Source of the DNA: Teratosphaeria epicoccoides
Taxonomy: Eukaryota > Ascomycota > Dothideomycetes > Mycosphaerellales > Teratosphaeriaceae
Assembly (NCBI GenBank): GCA_021401465.1
Contig: JADDMT010000042.1
Span: forward strand, 186,001 to 250,000
Length of the DNA stretch: 64,000 bases
Direction of reading: 5' to 3'
The notes under the pieces were generated by a model. That model was not told the origin of the DNA. It saw only the letters and a list, made by a program, of their open reading frames with translations, and made no database searches. Shown here in pieces: positions 21,324 through 32,600 of this stretch. Positions within the stretch are counted from its first letter, which is position 1. The number at the start of each line of letters is the position of its first letter. Made by a program: the position numbers and the translations under genes.

Positions 21324-24053
21324 ATGACCAGTCTAGCAGGGAGAGGAGGGAAGGCGAAGATTCGCCCACCGCGCCGAGTGAGTGCCCTCTGTCACATGCA
21401 ATCGATAAGGTCCTGGAACGCTCGAGCCATGGACTTCTGTTGGGCTTTCACGTGGTCGAGCCACTTCACCTCGATATATACGCGCTGCTTCTGCAAACCA
21501 CTGTGGGATATTGGTAGTACAATTGCTAACAGGCGGCAGGGTATCGGTGGCGCCGACGTCGACTTCGAAACCACCTGGGGCACACTAGAGTCCGCGTTCA
21601 GGCAGATCCACACCAAGAACGCCTCTGTGCTCTCCTTTGAGGAGCTGTACCGTAATGCATACAAGCTTGTGTTGAAGAAGAAGGGCGAGGAGCTGTACAC
21701 TCGTGTCGCGCAGTTTGAGGAGAATTGGCTGGGGAATAACGTTCGCACAGCTATTGTTCAGACTCTCACCCCGCCGGTCATGCTTGCGGACAGCACAGCT
21801 CGCACCATGCACAGCAGTATCGAGAGGAGAACCGCAGGCGAGGGCTTCCTGAGGCAGCTGAAGATCGCATGGGACGACCACCAAGTATGCATGGGCATGC
21901 TGACAGATGTGTTGATGTACATGGTGAGTCGATGTGCTTCCTGGCATGTTGAAGCTGGTGTGACTAATTTCAAGAAGGATCGCGTGTATTGCACCGACCA
22001 CCGGCAGCCGTCGATCTTCGCCAAGTCCATGGGACTCTTCCGCGATCAGATCCTGAGGGCACCCGTCCGCCCGAACGAGCCCACCATGCTCGACATACTC
22101 ACACGAATCATTCTCGAGCAGATAGCGATGGACCGTGATGGCGAAGATATTGATGCTTTCCTCATCAAATCGAATGTCTATATGCTAGAGGGTTTGTACA
22201 ATTCAGATCAGGAGGTGGAGGATGAGAAGCTATATTTGCAATCATTTGAAAGCGCTTTCCTGTCGACCAGCGCAGAGTTCTATCGCACAGAAGGCGAAAG
22301 GCTGCTCCGCGAGTCAGACGCTGGCCAGTACTGCAGACAAGCAAGGAGGCGGATAGTGGAGGAACAAGATCGATGTCGTTCAACCCTGTCGGAAAGCACA
22401 GCGCCTAAGATTCAGCGCGTGGTGGAGGATGAGCTCATACGGCATAAGATGAAGGGGCTGATTGAGATGGACACCGGCGTGCAGTCAATGGTGGCCAACG
22501 ACAAGTTCGACGAGCTGGGATTGATATTCGAGCTGGAAGCACGTGTGGATCCCAAGAAGCCCGAGCTCACCAAGGCCATTCAGAAGATCATTGAGGAGAT
22601 GGGCACCAACATCAACAACAATGCGATCGCTGCCTCACAATCGCAGCCGCAGCTGGCCACAGCGGCGGGCGCAGAGGAGGGTGATGATGAGGGTGTGAGG
22701 GACGAGGGCAGAGCCAAAGCGAAGCCCGCTCCGAGCAAAGCCATCAATCAGCAGACAGTCGCCGCGATAAAGTGGGTGGAAGACATCCTTGCTCTGAAGG
22801 ATCGGTTCGACATCATCACCAAGCGCTCGTTCAACTCAGATCAGACTGTAACGACCGCATTGAACCGTAGCATGGCTGATGTGATCAATGCTTTCGCGCG
22901 CAGCAGCGAGTACATTTCCCTCTTCATTGACGACAACATGAAGAAGGGCATCAAGAACAAGACAGAACAGGAGGTCGACGCCACCCTTGAAAAGGCTATC
23001 GTCGTGCTGCGATATCTGCAAGACAAGGATGTCTTCGAGACCTACTACAAGAAGCATCTTTGCAAGCGCTTGATCTTGAAGAAGAGCGAAAGCATCGAGG
23101 TGGAGAAGCAAATGATCTCGCGTACGAAGATCGAGCTCGGCAACAGCTTCACCATGAAGCTCGAGGCCATGTTCAAGGACATGACATTGAGCGAAGAGCT
23201 TTCAGAGAACTACCGTAAGCACGTTCAGGGCATGGGCGACCGGGATCCGAACCGCGTGGACCTCAGCATCAAGGTTTTGACCACCATGACTTGGCCACTG
23301 GAAGCATTCCGAGGTGGCGCGTCGCAGGACGAAGAAAAGGATGCGCGTCCGCAAATCGTCTATCCGGGTGCAATCCAGCGGGCTAAGACCGGCTTCGAGC
23401 ACTTCTACAACCAGAAGCACTCTGGCAGGAAGTTGACGTGGGTCACCAGCATGGGTGACGCAGACATCAAATGCCGCTTTCCCAACTCCAGACATCAAGT
23501 GCACGAGATCAACTGCTCGACGTACGCAATGCTAATCCTGCTTCTCTTTAACGACCTTCCAGCCGACGCAGCTCTTACACTGGAAGAAATTGAGGCACAA
23601 ACCAACATTCCCATGGGCGATCTGACCCGCAACTTACAGTCGCTTGCCGTGGCACCGAAGACGCGCTTCCTCGTCAAAGAACCCATGACTCGCGACGTCA
23701 ATCCTGGCGACCGGTTCCGCTTCAACGAAGCTTTCACATCCAAGACCATGCGCATGAAGGTGGGCGTTGTGTCTGCGGGCAATAAGGTGGAGGGCGACAA
23801 GGAACGCAAGGAGACGGAGAAGAAGAACAATGACAGCAGAGGCTTTGCTATCGAGGCCGCGGTGGTGCGCATCATGAAGCAGAGGAAAGAGCTGGCGCAT
23901 GCGCAATTGTTGGGCGAGTGTATCGATCAGTGTGCGAAGCAGTTCCGGCCGGACGTCAACATGATTAAGAAGAGGATTGAGAGCTTGATCGAGAGGGAGT
24001 ACTTGGAGAGGATTGATGAGGCAAGTATGCCGAGCTATCGGTATCTTGCTTAG
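21324..24053 (+). CDS. CUL3: Cullin-3 (scaffold of CRL3 ubiquitin ligase)
   Basis: Exons 21324-21377, 21540-21923 and 21975-24053 give 838 aa. Both introns (162 nt with GCTAAC before CAG; 51 nt with GACTAAT before AAG) are multiples of three and contain no stop, so an unspliced reading of 909 aa also looks open. The spliced start GGKAKIRPPRRGIGGADVDFETTW matches cullin-3; the intronic residues do not resemble the family. Visible parts: cullin repeats (QIHTKNASVLSFEELYRNAYKLVLKKKGEELY), cullin homology domain (YLQDKDVFETYYKKHLCKRLI; GRKLTWVTSMGDADIKCRF) and the C-terminal winged helix IEAAVVRIMKQRKELAHAQLLGE with the Nedd8 acceptor Lys near residue 780, ending YRYLA. Cullin-3 binds BTB adaptors at its N-terminus and RBX1 at its C-terminus. 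Confidence 0.95.
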   Translation: MTSLAGRGGKAKIRPPRRVSALCHMQSIRSWNARAMDFCWAFTWSSHFTSIYTRCFCKPLWDIGSTIANRRQGIGGADVDFETTWGTLESAFRQIHTKNASVLSFEELYRNAYKLVLKKKGEELYTRVAQFEENWLGNNVRTAIVQTLTPPVMLADSTARTMHSSIERRTAGEGFLRQLKIAWDDHQVCMGMLTDVLMYMVSRCASWHVEAGVTNFKKDRVYCTDHRQPSIFAKSMGLFRDQILRAPVRPNEPTMLDILTRIILEQIAMDRDGEDIDAFLIKSNVYMLEGLYNSDQEVEDEKLYLQSFESAFLSTSAEFYRTEGERLLRESDAGQYCRQARRRIVEEQDRCRSTLSESTAPKIQRVVEDELIRHKMKGLIEMDTGVQSMVANDKFDELGLIFELEARVDPKKPELTKAIQKIIEEMGTNINNNAIAASQSQPQLATAAGAEEGDDEGVRDEGRAKAKPAPSKAINQQTVAAIKWVEDILALKDRFDIITKRSFNSDQTVTTALNRSMADVINAFARSSEYISLFIDDNMKKGIKNKTEQEVDATLEKAIVVLRYLQDKDVFETYYKKHLCKRLILKKSESIEVEKQMISRTKIELGNSFTMKLEAMFKDMTLSEELSENYRKHVQGMGDRDPNRVDLSIKVLTTMTWPLEAFRGGASQDEEKDARPQIVYPGAIQRAKTGFEHFYNQKHSGRKLTWVTSMGDADIKCRFPNSRHQVHEINCSTYAMLILLLFNDLPADAALTLEEIEAQTNIPMGDLTRNLQSLAVAPKTRFLVKEPMTRDVNPGDRFRFNEAFTSKTMRMKVGVVSAGNKVEGDKERKETEKKNNDSRGFAIEAAVVRIMKQRKELAHAQLLGECIDQCAKQFRPDVNMIKKRIESLIEREYLERIDEASMPSYRYLA

Positions 24054-26166
24054 CTTAGGATTGTACAGGTGGAGGAGGTCGTGGTGTCTTGAGCGTGGGT
24101 ACTGGAGAGCATTCGATGTGGCGTTTTTGTTAGTTGTGTTCATTGCATTGGCGAGGCGAGGCGGGACGTGCTGCATTTTCACGGTTGGGAAAACAGCGCG
24201 GCGCTCAGGTGCGACTATGATACCATGAGAGACAGACATTTAGCGGTGGCAAGGAGATTCACACATGATTGCCTGCTGGGCTTTGCTGCCGTGTCTAGGC
24301 AGGCAGCGTGAGCGACACAGAATCGTCGCAGTAGCGTATGTAGCTGCTGCTGAGAAAGCTGAATTTCCAAGGACGATTTTGAGGAACGCTACAGGTGGTG
24401 TCAGATTTGATACTTGCGGGCAACAGTATGAGTGTTGGTGTTGGAGGCACTTTCGCTTGACGTTCACGTTGGTCCCTGCTAAGCGGCAAATCGAGACTTC
24501 CAATGCGTTGCTTTGCCGCCCGCGAGAGGCACGGCGGCGCTTAGATGGGTTTCAGGCCGAATGGAACTTGAGTTGATAAATGGACGCGAGTGCTCGCGCC
24601 TTTCTTTTGTGGCTGTTTCTCAATGACTGGTTCCGATGGGTGTGGTTGGATGGACTGTGGAATGTACTTGCCTTCCATTCCACGCAATGGGGTTGTTCTT
24701 GCTTCACGACTCGTCAAGTGCGCTCCTGGCTGCAGCGTACATATGCTCCCGCGTGAGGCGACCTCGCAGCACACCATTCGCTGGAATTCCCGCTGCACCG
24801 ATCACTGAACTGGAGCTACGACTGGTGGTCGGGTCCCATGGCTCTGCGCAAACACCGCCGTTCTGACGACGCGCCTGGCAGCTTCCTGCGCTTCTGGACG
24901 TTTGGCACGCATGCAGCGCCGATGCATAATGCTCTGCAGCCAACCACGATTTGGAGGAGATTCGCTTCTCATGGTGCTGATGTGCCATGTGCAGTGGTCG
25001 ATTGGTGGCCGGCAAATCACCGAATGAAACATTGTTGATCAACTGCAAATTCTCTGCGACTGCCGTATCTCTGTGCCATGGGTTTCGGCTCCCCTATAAT
25101 GCAGCCGTGGCTGGGCTCCTGTCGGTGGATCTTCGCTGGGAGCCGTGCCAAAAGAGACCTCGGTCCGTGTGGGCTCAAGACCGCGATGAACATGTCTTGA
25201 CTGTTGAAGCATATACTGCCACTAATAACAACGCAAGGCCGTGCTGTATTGGGGACATCGTCCGGCAGAAGCATGAAACGTGGTGAACCGAATCATGGAC
25301 TACAGGAGTATCTGAGCGCCTGCAGAGATCATCAACACCACCCGATCATCAGACGTGGAGGCATCACGAACCAGCTTCACAAGACCTTTTCGACGACCGC
25401 GCTGGAGCACCTGGTCGGAAAAACAGATCACGCGTTCCAGGCTCAAATGATTGGCTCCTGGTCCCTGGCAGCCCCACAGATCCGAAACATCCTCTCGGTG
25501 CTATGCTTGCAGGCCGAGAAGCGGGAAGAAGCGCCCGAGAGCCCATGCGATTCATGTGGAGCTCTAATTAAACACTGCAGCCAATCCGTCTACCGCTACT
25601 ACTTTTACTTCGCCCCAGACATGGGCTAGATGACCGCCAAGCCCAGGTCCAACATCCTATTTCCCAAGCGCTGGTCGTTGGCAGGCTGCATCGCACGCTG
25701 TCAGTGCTTCCGTTGGCTGCATCTCTGCTGTGCATCACTCCGGAAAGCATGCATGCGGGAAGTAGTGATTGCGTGGCTAGCAACGTTGAAACGAGACTCC
25801 ACCCCATGTTTCGATCGACAGGCACCGACCACTAGCGCCTTAGCTCCTTTTGCGCCCCCTGCTCACGCGAATTTACCGTGGCCCAATCTCGTCCTGTTTT
25901 GATTCCCTCAGTACCATCTCTTTCCTTCTTCTCAGCACCGCGACGACCACCACCCTTGAGCGTGTCGCTGCCGGCCCTGATTGAGCAATCGCTCGTTACA
26001 CTCGCTGTCCACCCGACGGGACCATCACGCTCATTCACATTGAATTCAACGCAATCGCCCTGGTCGGCCACGTCTCCGGGAGCGCTCAAGCAGCCGCTCA
26101 TCTCGCGAAACACGACAATACACAGCAGAAGACAAATATTGTTTACGAACATATTCTAAGTTCAAC
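24054..26166. other. 2.1 kb intergenic region
   Basis: From the cullin-3 stop to the GH128 start. No supported gene. The last 300 nt are pyrimidine- and CA-rich and probably hold the promoter and leader of the GH128 gene. Confidence 0.5.
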
Positions 26167-28083
26167 ATGATCAACCAGCTCGCGGCTCTGGCCTTTGCGG
26201 CCAGCGCTGTCGCCATACCTCACGTTGGTCAGCATGGTCACCAACACGGTCGTCACAAAGCCCGTGGTGCCCACATTGCGAACCCGGGCTACACCTGGGA
26301 CTCGTCCAGCAGCAATTCTTCTGCTCCCTTCCCATACCCAGCCTCCAACAACACTGTCGTGGCTGGCACTAGTACCCCGGCTCCCAGCACCATTACCAGC
26401 GCCAACACCATTTACAGCACGCTTAATTACGCTCCGTCGAGCTCCGCTGCGGCAAACGGCCAGGCCTCCCCGGCTGCTACTGTGACGGCGCCAATCGTCC
26501 ACACGGACGTCTACGGCAACAGCGCTGCTTCCGCCCCGACTGGATCCTCCGGAGGGAACAGCTACTGCCCAGACATCACTGTCACGTACACTCAGTTCGA
26601 GACTTTCTACGTGACCGCTAATGCTAGCGTCCCGGCCAGCACCGACACTAGGTCGTACACTTCCACTGTCTACATTCAGTCCACCGCCTATGTTACCATT
26701 GGCCAGCAGGGCTCAAGCTCTACGCCTGCTGCGTACCCGACAACTCCGAGCGCAGAGTCCAGCTTGCCTGCCGCACCAACCTATGCTACAAGCCCGAGCT
26801 CCGAGTACAGCTCGTCTGCCGCACTCACATATGCTCCAAGCCCGAGCGCCAAGTACAACTCGTCTGCCGCACCCACATACGCTCCAAGCCCGAGCGCCGA
26901 ATACAATTCGTCTGCCGCACCCACATACGCCCCAAGCCCGAGCGCTGAGTACAACTCGTCTGCCGCACCCACATACGCTCCAAGCCCGAGCGCTGAGTAC
27001 AACTCGTCTGCCGCACCCACATATGCTCCAAGCCCGAGCGCCGAAAACAACTCGCCTGCCGCACCTACATACGCTCCAAGTCCGAGCATTGAGTCCAGCT
27101 ATACGGCCGCTCCTTCTCCTGCGGCTCCATCTTCGTCTACCGAGACTTCCACCTCGACCGCGGCCGCGACAACCGAGGCGGCGAAGGCGTACACTGATGT
27201 ATACAAGTCCGCTGTCACCTCGCTCACAAGTGCTGCTGCATCTTCTGCACAGACCCCCAGCTCTGATTCGTCTTCTTCGTCCAGCTCAGCCAGTACCTCT
27301 GGGTCTTCGTCATCCTCCTCGTCCGGAACCTCTTCATCCGTTGGCCTTGATTTCAGGGGTGGCAAGCGTGGTCTCGGCTACCAGAGCGCTGCGTTGACTA
27401 ATTCCTTCCTGAGCTCCCAAGAGATCTCCTGGGGTTACAACTGGGTGTCCGCTTCCGCTGGTCTTAGCAGCGAGATTCAATTTATTCCAACCCTTCATTC
27501 TATGGCGAGCGAGTGGACAAGCGTCTGGGAGACTGAGGTTAGTGCCTCTATAGAAGCTGGCGCCAAGGCGGTCTTCTCCTTCAACGAGCCCGACCAATCC
27601 TCGCAAGCCAATCTTGACCCTTCGGCCGCCGCGGCAGGACATGTCCAATATGTTGTGCCTTTGGCCAGCAAGGGTGTTCGCATAGTCGCCCCCTCTGTCA
27701 CCAATGGCAACGACGCAACTATGGGTCTCAACTACTTGGAATCGTTCTTTGCGGCTTGTGCGAAACTCGGAACGGATGGTTCTGACCCCTGCGCAGACAA
27801 CGACATTAACTTGCACTGGTACTATACCTGGGACATGAGGGACAATTTCCAGGAGCACATTCAAAATGCTATCGACAAATTCCCGAATAGGAAAATCTGG
27901 ATCACGGAATTTGCGATTAATGGTGCCAGTGAGGAACAAATAAGCAGCTGGTTACCTGACGTAATGTCGTGGCTGGACGGCCAATCCTGCGTTCTGGGCT
28001 ACGCTTACTACTATGTCAACCCGGGCATGCTCCTGTCTGGCACCTCGCCCTCCAGCTACGGCTCGGTCTATATGAGCTCGTAG
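26167..28083 (+). CDS. Secreted GH128 (Asl1-like) beta-1,3-glucanase with repetitive Ser/Pro linker
   Basis: Intronless, 638 aa. Signal peptide (MINQLAALAFAASAVA), His-rich stretch, then a Ser/Thr/Ala/Pro-rich stalk. Residues 205-316 are seven tandem copies of a 16-aa unit (TYAPSPSAEYNSSAAP type), with a partial eighth before them. A Ser tract precedes the catalytic domain, about 395-638: KRGLGYQSAALTNSF, EISWGYNWV, AVFSFNEPDQSSQANLDP (acid/base Glu about 474), DINLHWYYTWD, RKIWITEFAI (nucleophile Glu about 581), GYAYYYVN. This is the glyco_hydro_cc/GH128 family, which cleaves beta-1,3-glucan and acts in the cell wall. No GPI signal is seen. The stalk should be heavily O-mannosylated. Length may vary between strains because of the repeats. 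Confidence 0.93.
   Translation: MINQLAALAFAASAVAIPHVGQHGHQHGRHKARGAHIANPGYTWDSSSSNSSAPFPYPASNNTVVAGTSTPAPSTITSANTIYSTLNYAPSSSAAANGQASPAATVTAPIVHTDVYGNSAASAPTGSSGGNSYCPDITVTYTQFETFYVTANASVPASTDTRSYTSTVYIQSTAYVTIGQQGSSSTPAAYPTTPSAESSLPAAPTYATSPSSEYSSSAALTYAPSPSAKYNSSAAPTYAPSPSAEYNSSAAPTYAPSPSAEYNSSAAPTYAPSPSAEYNSSAAPTYAPSPSAENNSPAAPTYAPSPSIESSYTAAPSPAAPSSSTETSTSTAAATTEAAKAYTDVYKSAVTSLTSAAASSAQTPSSDSSSSSSSASTSGSSSSSSSGTSSSVGLDFRGGKRGLGYQSAALTNSFLSSQEISWGYNWVSASAGLSSEIQFIPTLHSMASEWTSVWETEVSASIEAGAKAVFSFNEPDQSSQANLDPSAAAAGHVQYVVPLASKGVRIVAPSVTNGNDATMGLNYLESFFAACAKLGTDGSDPCADNDINLHWYYTWDMRDNFQEHIQNAIDKFPNRKIWITEFAINGASEEQISSWLPDVMSWLDGQSCVLGYAYYYVNPGMLLSGTSPSSYGSVYMSS
26779..27114 (+). repeat. 48-bp coding minisatellite in the GH128 gene
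   Basis: Seven 48-bp units (16 codons each). The central three are nearly identical and the outer ones are diverged, the usual mark of unequal exchange. The reverse strand also stays open across them, which produces misleading antisense frames. Confidence 0.9.
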
Positions 28084-29671
28084 TGACACTATCGCCTCAA
28101 CATCCCCTTGGATTTCTTGTATATTGCTGCGACCAGGGTACAGCGAAGCGCACTTTTGATGTGGGGTTGTACACCGCCCTTTTGTGCATTGCGAGGACTG
28201 GAGCGCTGTAGTTATATCTGCGCCGTACTCGCATCGAACGAGTCATGATGTTTGAATATATTCTTCCTTCTCGTTCCTTTCTTCACGGTAGATGGAACTC
28301 TACCTGTTCGCAAGCAGTACTGCGGGGGCTTAGTCTCTAGCCCAAGCTCATGGATGGCTTAGCCTTGATGAATGACAGACCAGTGTGTGATGATACCCGC
28401 AGTCGCCTCCTATGAGTGACATACCACCATGCTCCATGCCGGTCACCAGCTTGTCTTGCTCCAAATTTGACAGTCGCATCATCCAATAGTTGGGAGAAAT
28501 AGGTATTGCAGGATGCCTCGACAACAATTCGGAGGAACTCGAGCTCACTCTGGATGGGACATTTTCAGAAGCTAGAGAATAAAGGTAACCCTAGCATCTT
28601 ACGAGGCCGAGGATCAAATGCTGAACCTTGGCGCAAGGTCTTGGTTCAGTCACGACCGAGATGAGCAGACCAACCACGAACTCGGACCATGATTTGTTTG
28701 AGTCATGTAGTATATCGCTGACACTGGAAACAGGGGAAATGCGGTGGACACCTGCGTACCATTATCGTAGCCATTCGGCGCCCGGACGATTCCCAATCTA
28801 TTTCGTTCATCCTGCTAGCGCTCAATGCCTTCAAAGTGTCATGGGTTGATCTGGGTGTTTGAAGTCCTCCTGGCAGCTTCACAGTGACGAGTGGAGGAGC
28901 GAGTTGACGCCTCCTGCGTGAAAGCCAGGTGTATCTCCTCAGGCTTCTGTTTCCCTTCATCCTACTATGGTGCTGTGTCAAGCAGGTAAGTACTCGGCGG
29001 CAAATCTAACATTGCTTTACCGCTAAGCATAAATCCTTCAGAAACTCCGATAGACCTGGCAAACACGTCCCGCTGCCATGAAGCTTTTTTGCGACGCTGC
29101 TCAAGCCGAAGTTGCGTATGTGGCATCCGCTATAGCGTCTTTCCCATGCCGCGTGCAGATCTATTGCTATTGGTGGAATATGAATGCAGGGCCTTAGCAT
29201 ACAAACAAATGGTCTGCGCTGTCGAGCCGCTTTAGCGCGGTCGAGCCCGACTTATGACCTCCAAAGTCTGGCGGCGAGATTTGGGCGCTTACTGACCGAG
29301 TCAACAGTACATGAAAGACCAGTACCTTATCAACATTATTGCTGTTCTCATTGCAAAGGGTCTGGGTTGGAAGAATCATGGCGTCCACGAGTCGCCCGCG
29401 TGAGACTCATCACCAAACCGATGAACATTGGCGTCGCCATAGACGAGAGTGTCACATGTAAAGCATTATTGCGGCGCAGGTCTCAAGACTCCGGCCTTCC
29501 AAAGATGTTCAGTTTGCGTGCCCCGCCGTATCGCGGAAGCGCTTGGATTCAAGGGGAGTATGGCTTCATAGTCTCATAAGTAGCGATGACCGACTGGCAG
29601 CCGCCCAGTCGTTCTCGCCGCCTTCGTCCTTTCACTGTTTCTTGATAACAACCGTCGTTTCTTTCGCCGTC
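28084..29671. other. 1.6 kb intergenic region
   Basis: Between the GH128 gene and the adhesin-like gene. No recognisable gene or RNA. Confidence 0.5.
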
Positions 29672-32600
29672 ATGAGATTGTTCGGCTCGCATGGTCTGAC
29701 ATGCGTATGCCGCATTGTGCTTCTTTTACTCAGCAGTGCCGCAGGTAAGCGTCTGATCGATCGACTGAGCCGCGCTGATGCATTGCAGAGGCACAACTAC
29801 AATTGAACGCTACTGCCAACATTACAACAACTCAGACAGCAACGACAAGTGACGCGACCGGTTCTGGCTTGCGTGGGTTCATCCTCCAAGGTCTAGGGGA
29901 AGCCTCACAGTCTTCCATTACGTCAACCGCATTTCAGCTCAACGCTCCCAATTCTACATGCCGGAACGCTTTGGCAGCGTCGATAATAGCGTCACTCCGC
30001 AGTGCCTTCGAGGTCTCCGGCGGTACAACACTTTTCACACAGGATCTCCACAACTGGACGACGAGTCCAACACTTACCCTATCGAGCACTGGAAATGGTT
30101 TGTTACCATTGTTGCCTTCGGCTCTGCGGTTAAGCTGACGTGATCATCTTTAGGCTTCTCATATGCAAGCAAGTGCAATTTCGAGATCGCCGCGCATTCT
30201 TATCTGTACCAGGCGCCGTGGAGCACAAGTGTTTACTCAACATACAACTATACGACCTATTGGAAGGCCAGCACGACAACGCTGTGCGATGGAATACAGC
30301 GCGTCGTCGGTACACTGACGCCAACAGCCGTTGTCAGCGCGCCCACCACTTCGACATACGGCGCCAGCTATACTGGGCCATGGCCGACCTGTCACATTGG
30401 AGTGAGCGACTGTGCCCAGCTCAGAAACACATGGAGTCATATTGACTCTGCATGGGCTGCTCTGACCAATGCATATATTACACGTCTGACACTGGCACCT
30501 TCTGCTACCGCGATGACGTTTGGCAACGACATCACAGGCTATCAGACAACATCCTTTTCAGGCACCCATGGATCCCTGCCTGTCATCTCAATTGGAGGAA
30601 TTGCATATACTGCAGAGAGTTCTACCTACACCATACCCTGGTCTCTTACTGGCGCCGTAACCGGCTCCATGAGCCCTGTAAGCTCGGTGACTCAGTGGTT
30701 GACGCCTGGAGGGAGTTTGTCCATCTTACCAGGCGATGGTGGGTGGGGCTGGCGTTTGTCTCCAGGTTGTACTATCACCACCCAGTCTTCGAGCACCGTG
30801 AGCTCGCCCAATTCGGCGACTACCTCGAGCCCTGTTGGCGGTTGTGTGATTCATGGAGGTAAAGTCAAGCTTATATATTTTCCAGTACCGCAAAACGTGA
30901 GCAGAGACATGTGTACGGTCGGTCCAACTGCCATAGGTACATCATGCCCCTTTGGTCCAACCTCTACCACACCCAACTGCAATCCCAATTGCGGAGCATG
31001 TCCATACTACCCGTTCAACTTGACAAGCACGACCAACAGCGGTAAGCTTCAGCCATTCAAAGATAACTAAGTCTTCAGCGGCACTGACCTGTCACCATAG
31101 GGCCATATGCCACGATGAGTGGAGAAACCTTCTACGCCAACCGAGCGTACATCTCCCTGGAAACGGCATATGCGCTCGATGCAGCCAACAACACGGTCGG
31201 CGGTACCTATGCTGGCACAATAATTACGCTTCCATCCTCAGACGTCTACTCAGTACAAACTACGGACGATGTCGGCTACAACCTGAACATGGCAACCGCA
31301 TTCAACTTTGCCGACCTCAACTCTTTCGTTCCGGCAGCGGCTTACAAAGGTGCGATGTGGTGTATCCAATATGGGCCGCCCAGTCCCGCCATACAGGAGG
31401 CGTTCGGCGGCTACGATCTGCTTCTCAAGAATCTAACCAATGCGGCGGGCGATGGTAAGTCCAGCGGCCTCGGCGATGGGTTTGACTGGGGCTATGGCAA
31501 CTACGCTTGGGTCAACGACAGTCCGACTGACGAGTGCAGCATCATCCTCGATGATGCCTATGCTCCGGTCCTGGCTGTGCCCCCGCAAATGTACACCATA
31601 GATCCCTTGTGGAAATCGTGCGGTCTTGCACTCGAGGGCTTATATGACCCTCCGACTGCACTCACGGCTGTTGCCACAGAGGCTACGGTGACCGTACCGA
31701 CTGCGCTGCAGACAACTGCCGCCGCGCCACCGTCAGCTCTGTCCCCAGCTGTGCCGCAGACTTCGATTGCATTCACGTCCTCGGCTACCTCGAGTGGGAA
31801 TGCTGCTCCAGTTTCGACTCAGCAGCAGTCGTCACCAAGCAGTGACCCAGACGCAGGAACCGGTTCTGCAGCGACTGATCCAGCTTCGGGTGTCTCCCTC
31901 TCGGTTCAGCAAACGACAGTCATCATTGTCTCATCGAGTTCACTGAATGAACCAAGTAATGGTGAAGGCCAAGCGTCAGACCAAGAGGTTGCATCGACAG
32001 TGAGCGACCCGACGGCACAAGCACAATCGCAGGCAGACGGAAGCTCCGCCTCGGATCAAGATCCAACGAGCCCAGCTGCGGCTACCATGATCGCCTTCTC
32101 TGACTCACAGCCTTTGTCACAAGCCGCCACGACTGCTGACAGCACAGACCCAGGTCAGGGCAGCACCCAAGCTGTACAAGGTGGACAGAGCACTGCAAAT
32201 TCCGCTCAGAGCCCCCCAGTATCTGCGAATGCACCGTCAGCCACCACGATCGCCGTGTCTGCCTTGCGGCCGTCACCACAAGGCGACACGACGGCCAATG
32301 TCGGAAACGCAGGTCAGAGCACCACACAAGCTGCTCAAGGCGAGCAGGGCTCGACACAAGACCCACAAGCATCCTTAACCTCAATTCACTTCACTTACGC
32401 GGGTGCTACGCAGTCACATGCACAGGGCGGCGATGCGGATGGGAATACTATTGCATTCGGCCCCGGAGCGAGTTCAGCAGATGCGGATGCTGGCACGTTT
32501 GTCCAGGAAGGCGCACAAGCTACCGTCACGTATGAGGCTGGTGGTCAGATTCTGACGGCGACGCAAGTGGCGAGCAGCAGCAATGTGCTCCATATCGGAG

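Noticed and set aside
26779..27114. CRISPR-like array
   Set aside because: Units are directly adjacent with no spacers, code in frame, and the DNA is eukaryotic.
26621..27397. 258-aa plus-strand and 102-aa minus-strand frames with repeats in the GH128 gene
   Set aside because: Other-frame readings of the 48-bp minisatellite; the main frame has the signal peptide and catalytic domain.
30860..30886. Possible extra intron (GTAAAG...CCAG) in the adhesin-like gene
   Set aside because: 27 nt is too short for splicing and the frame is open with plausible residues.
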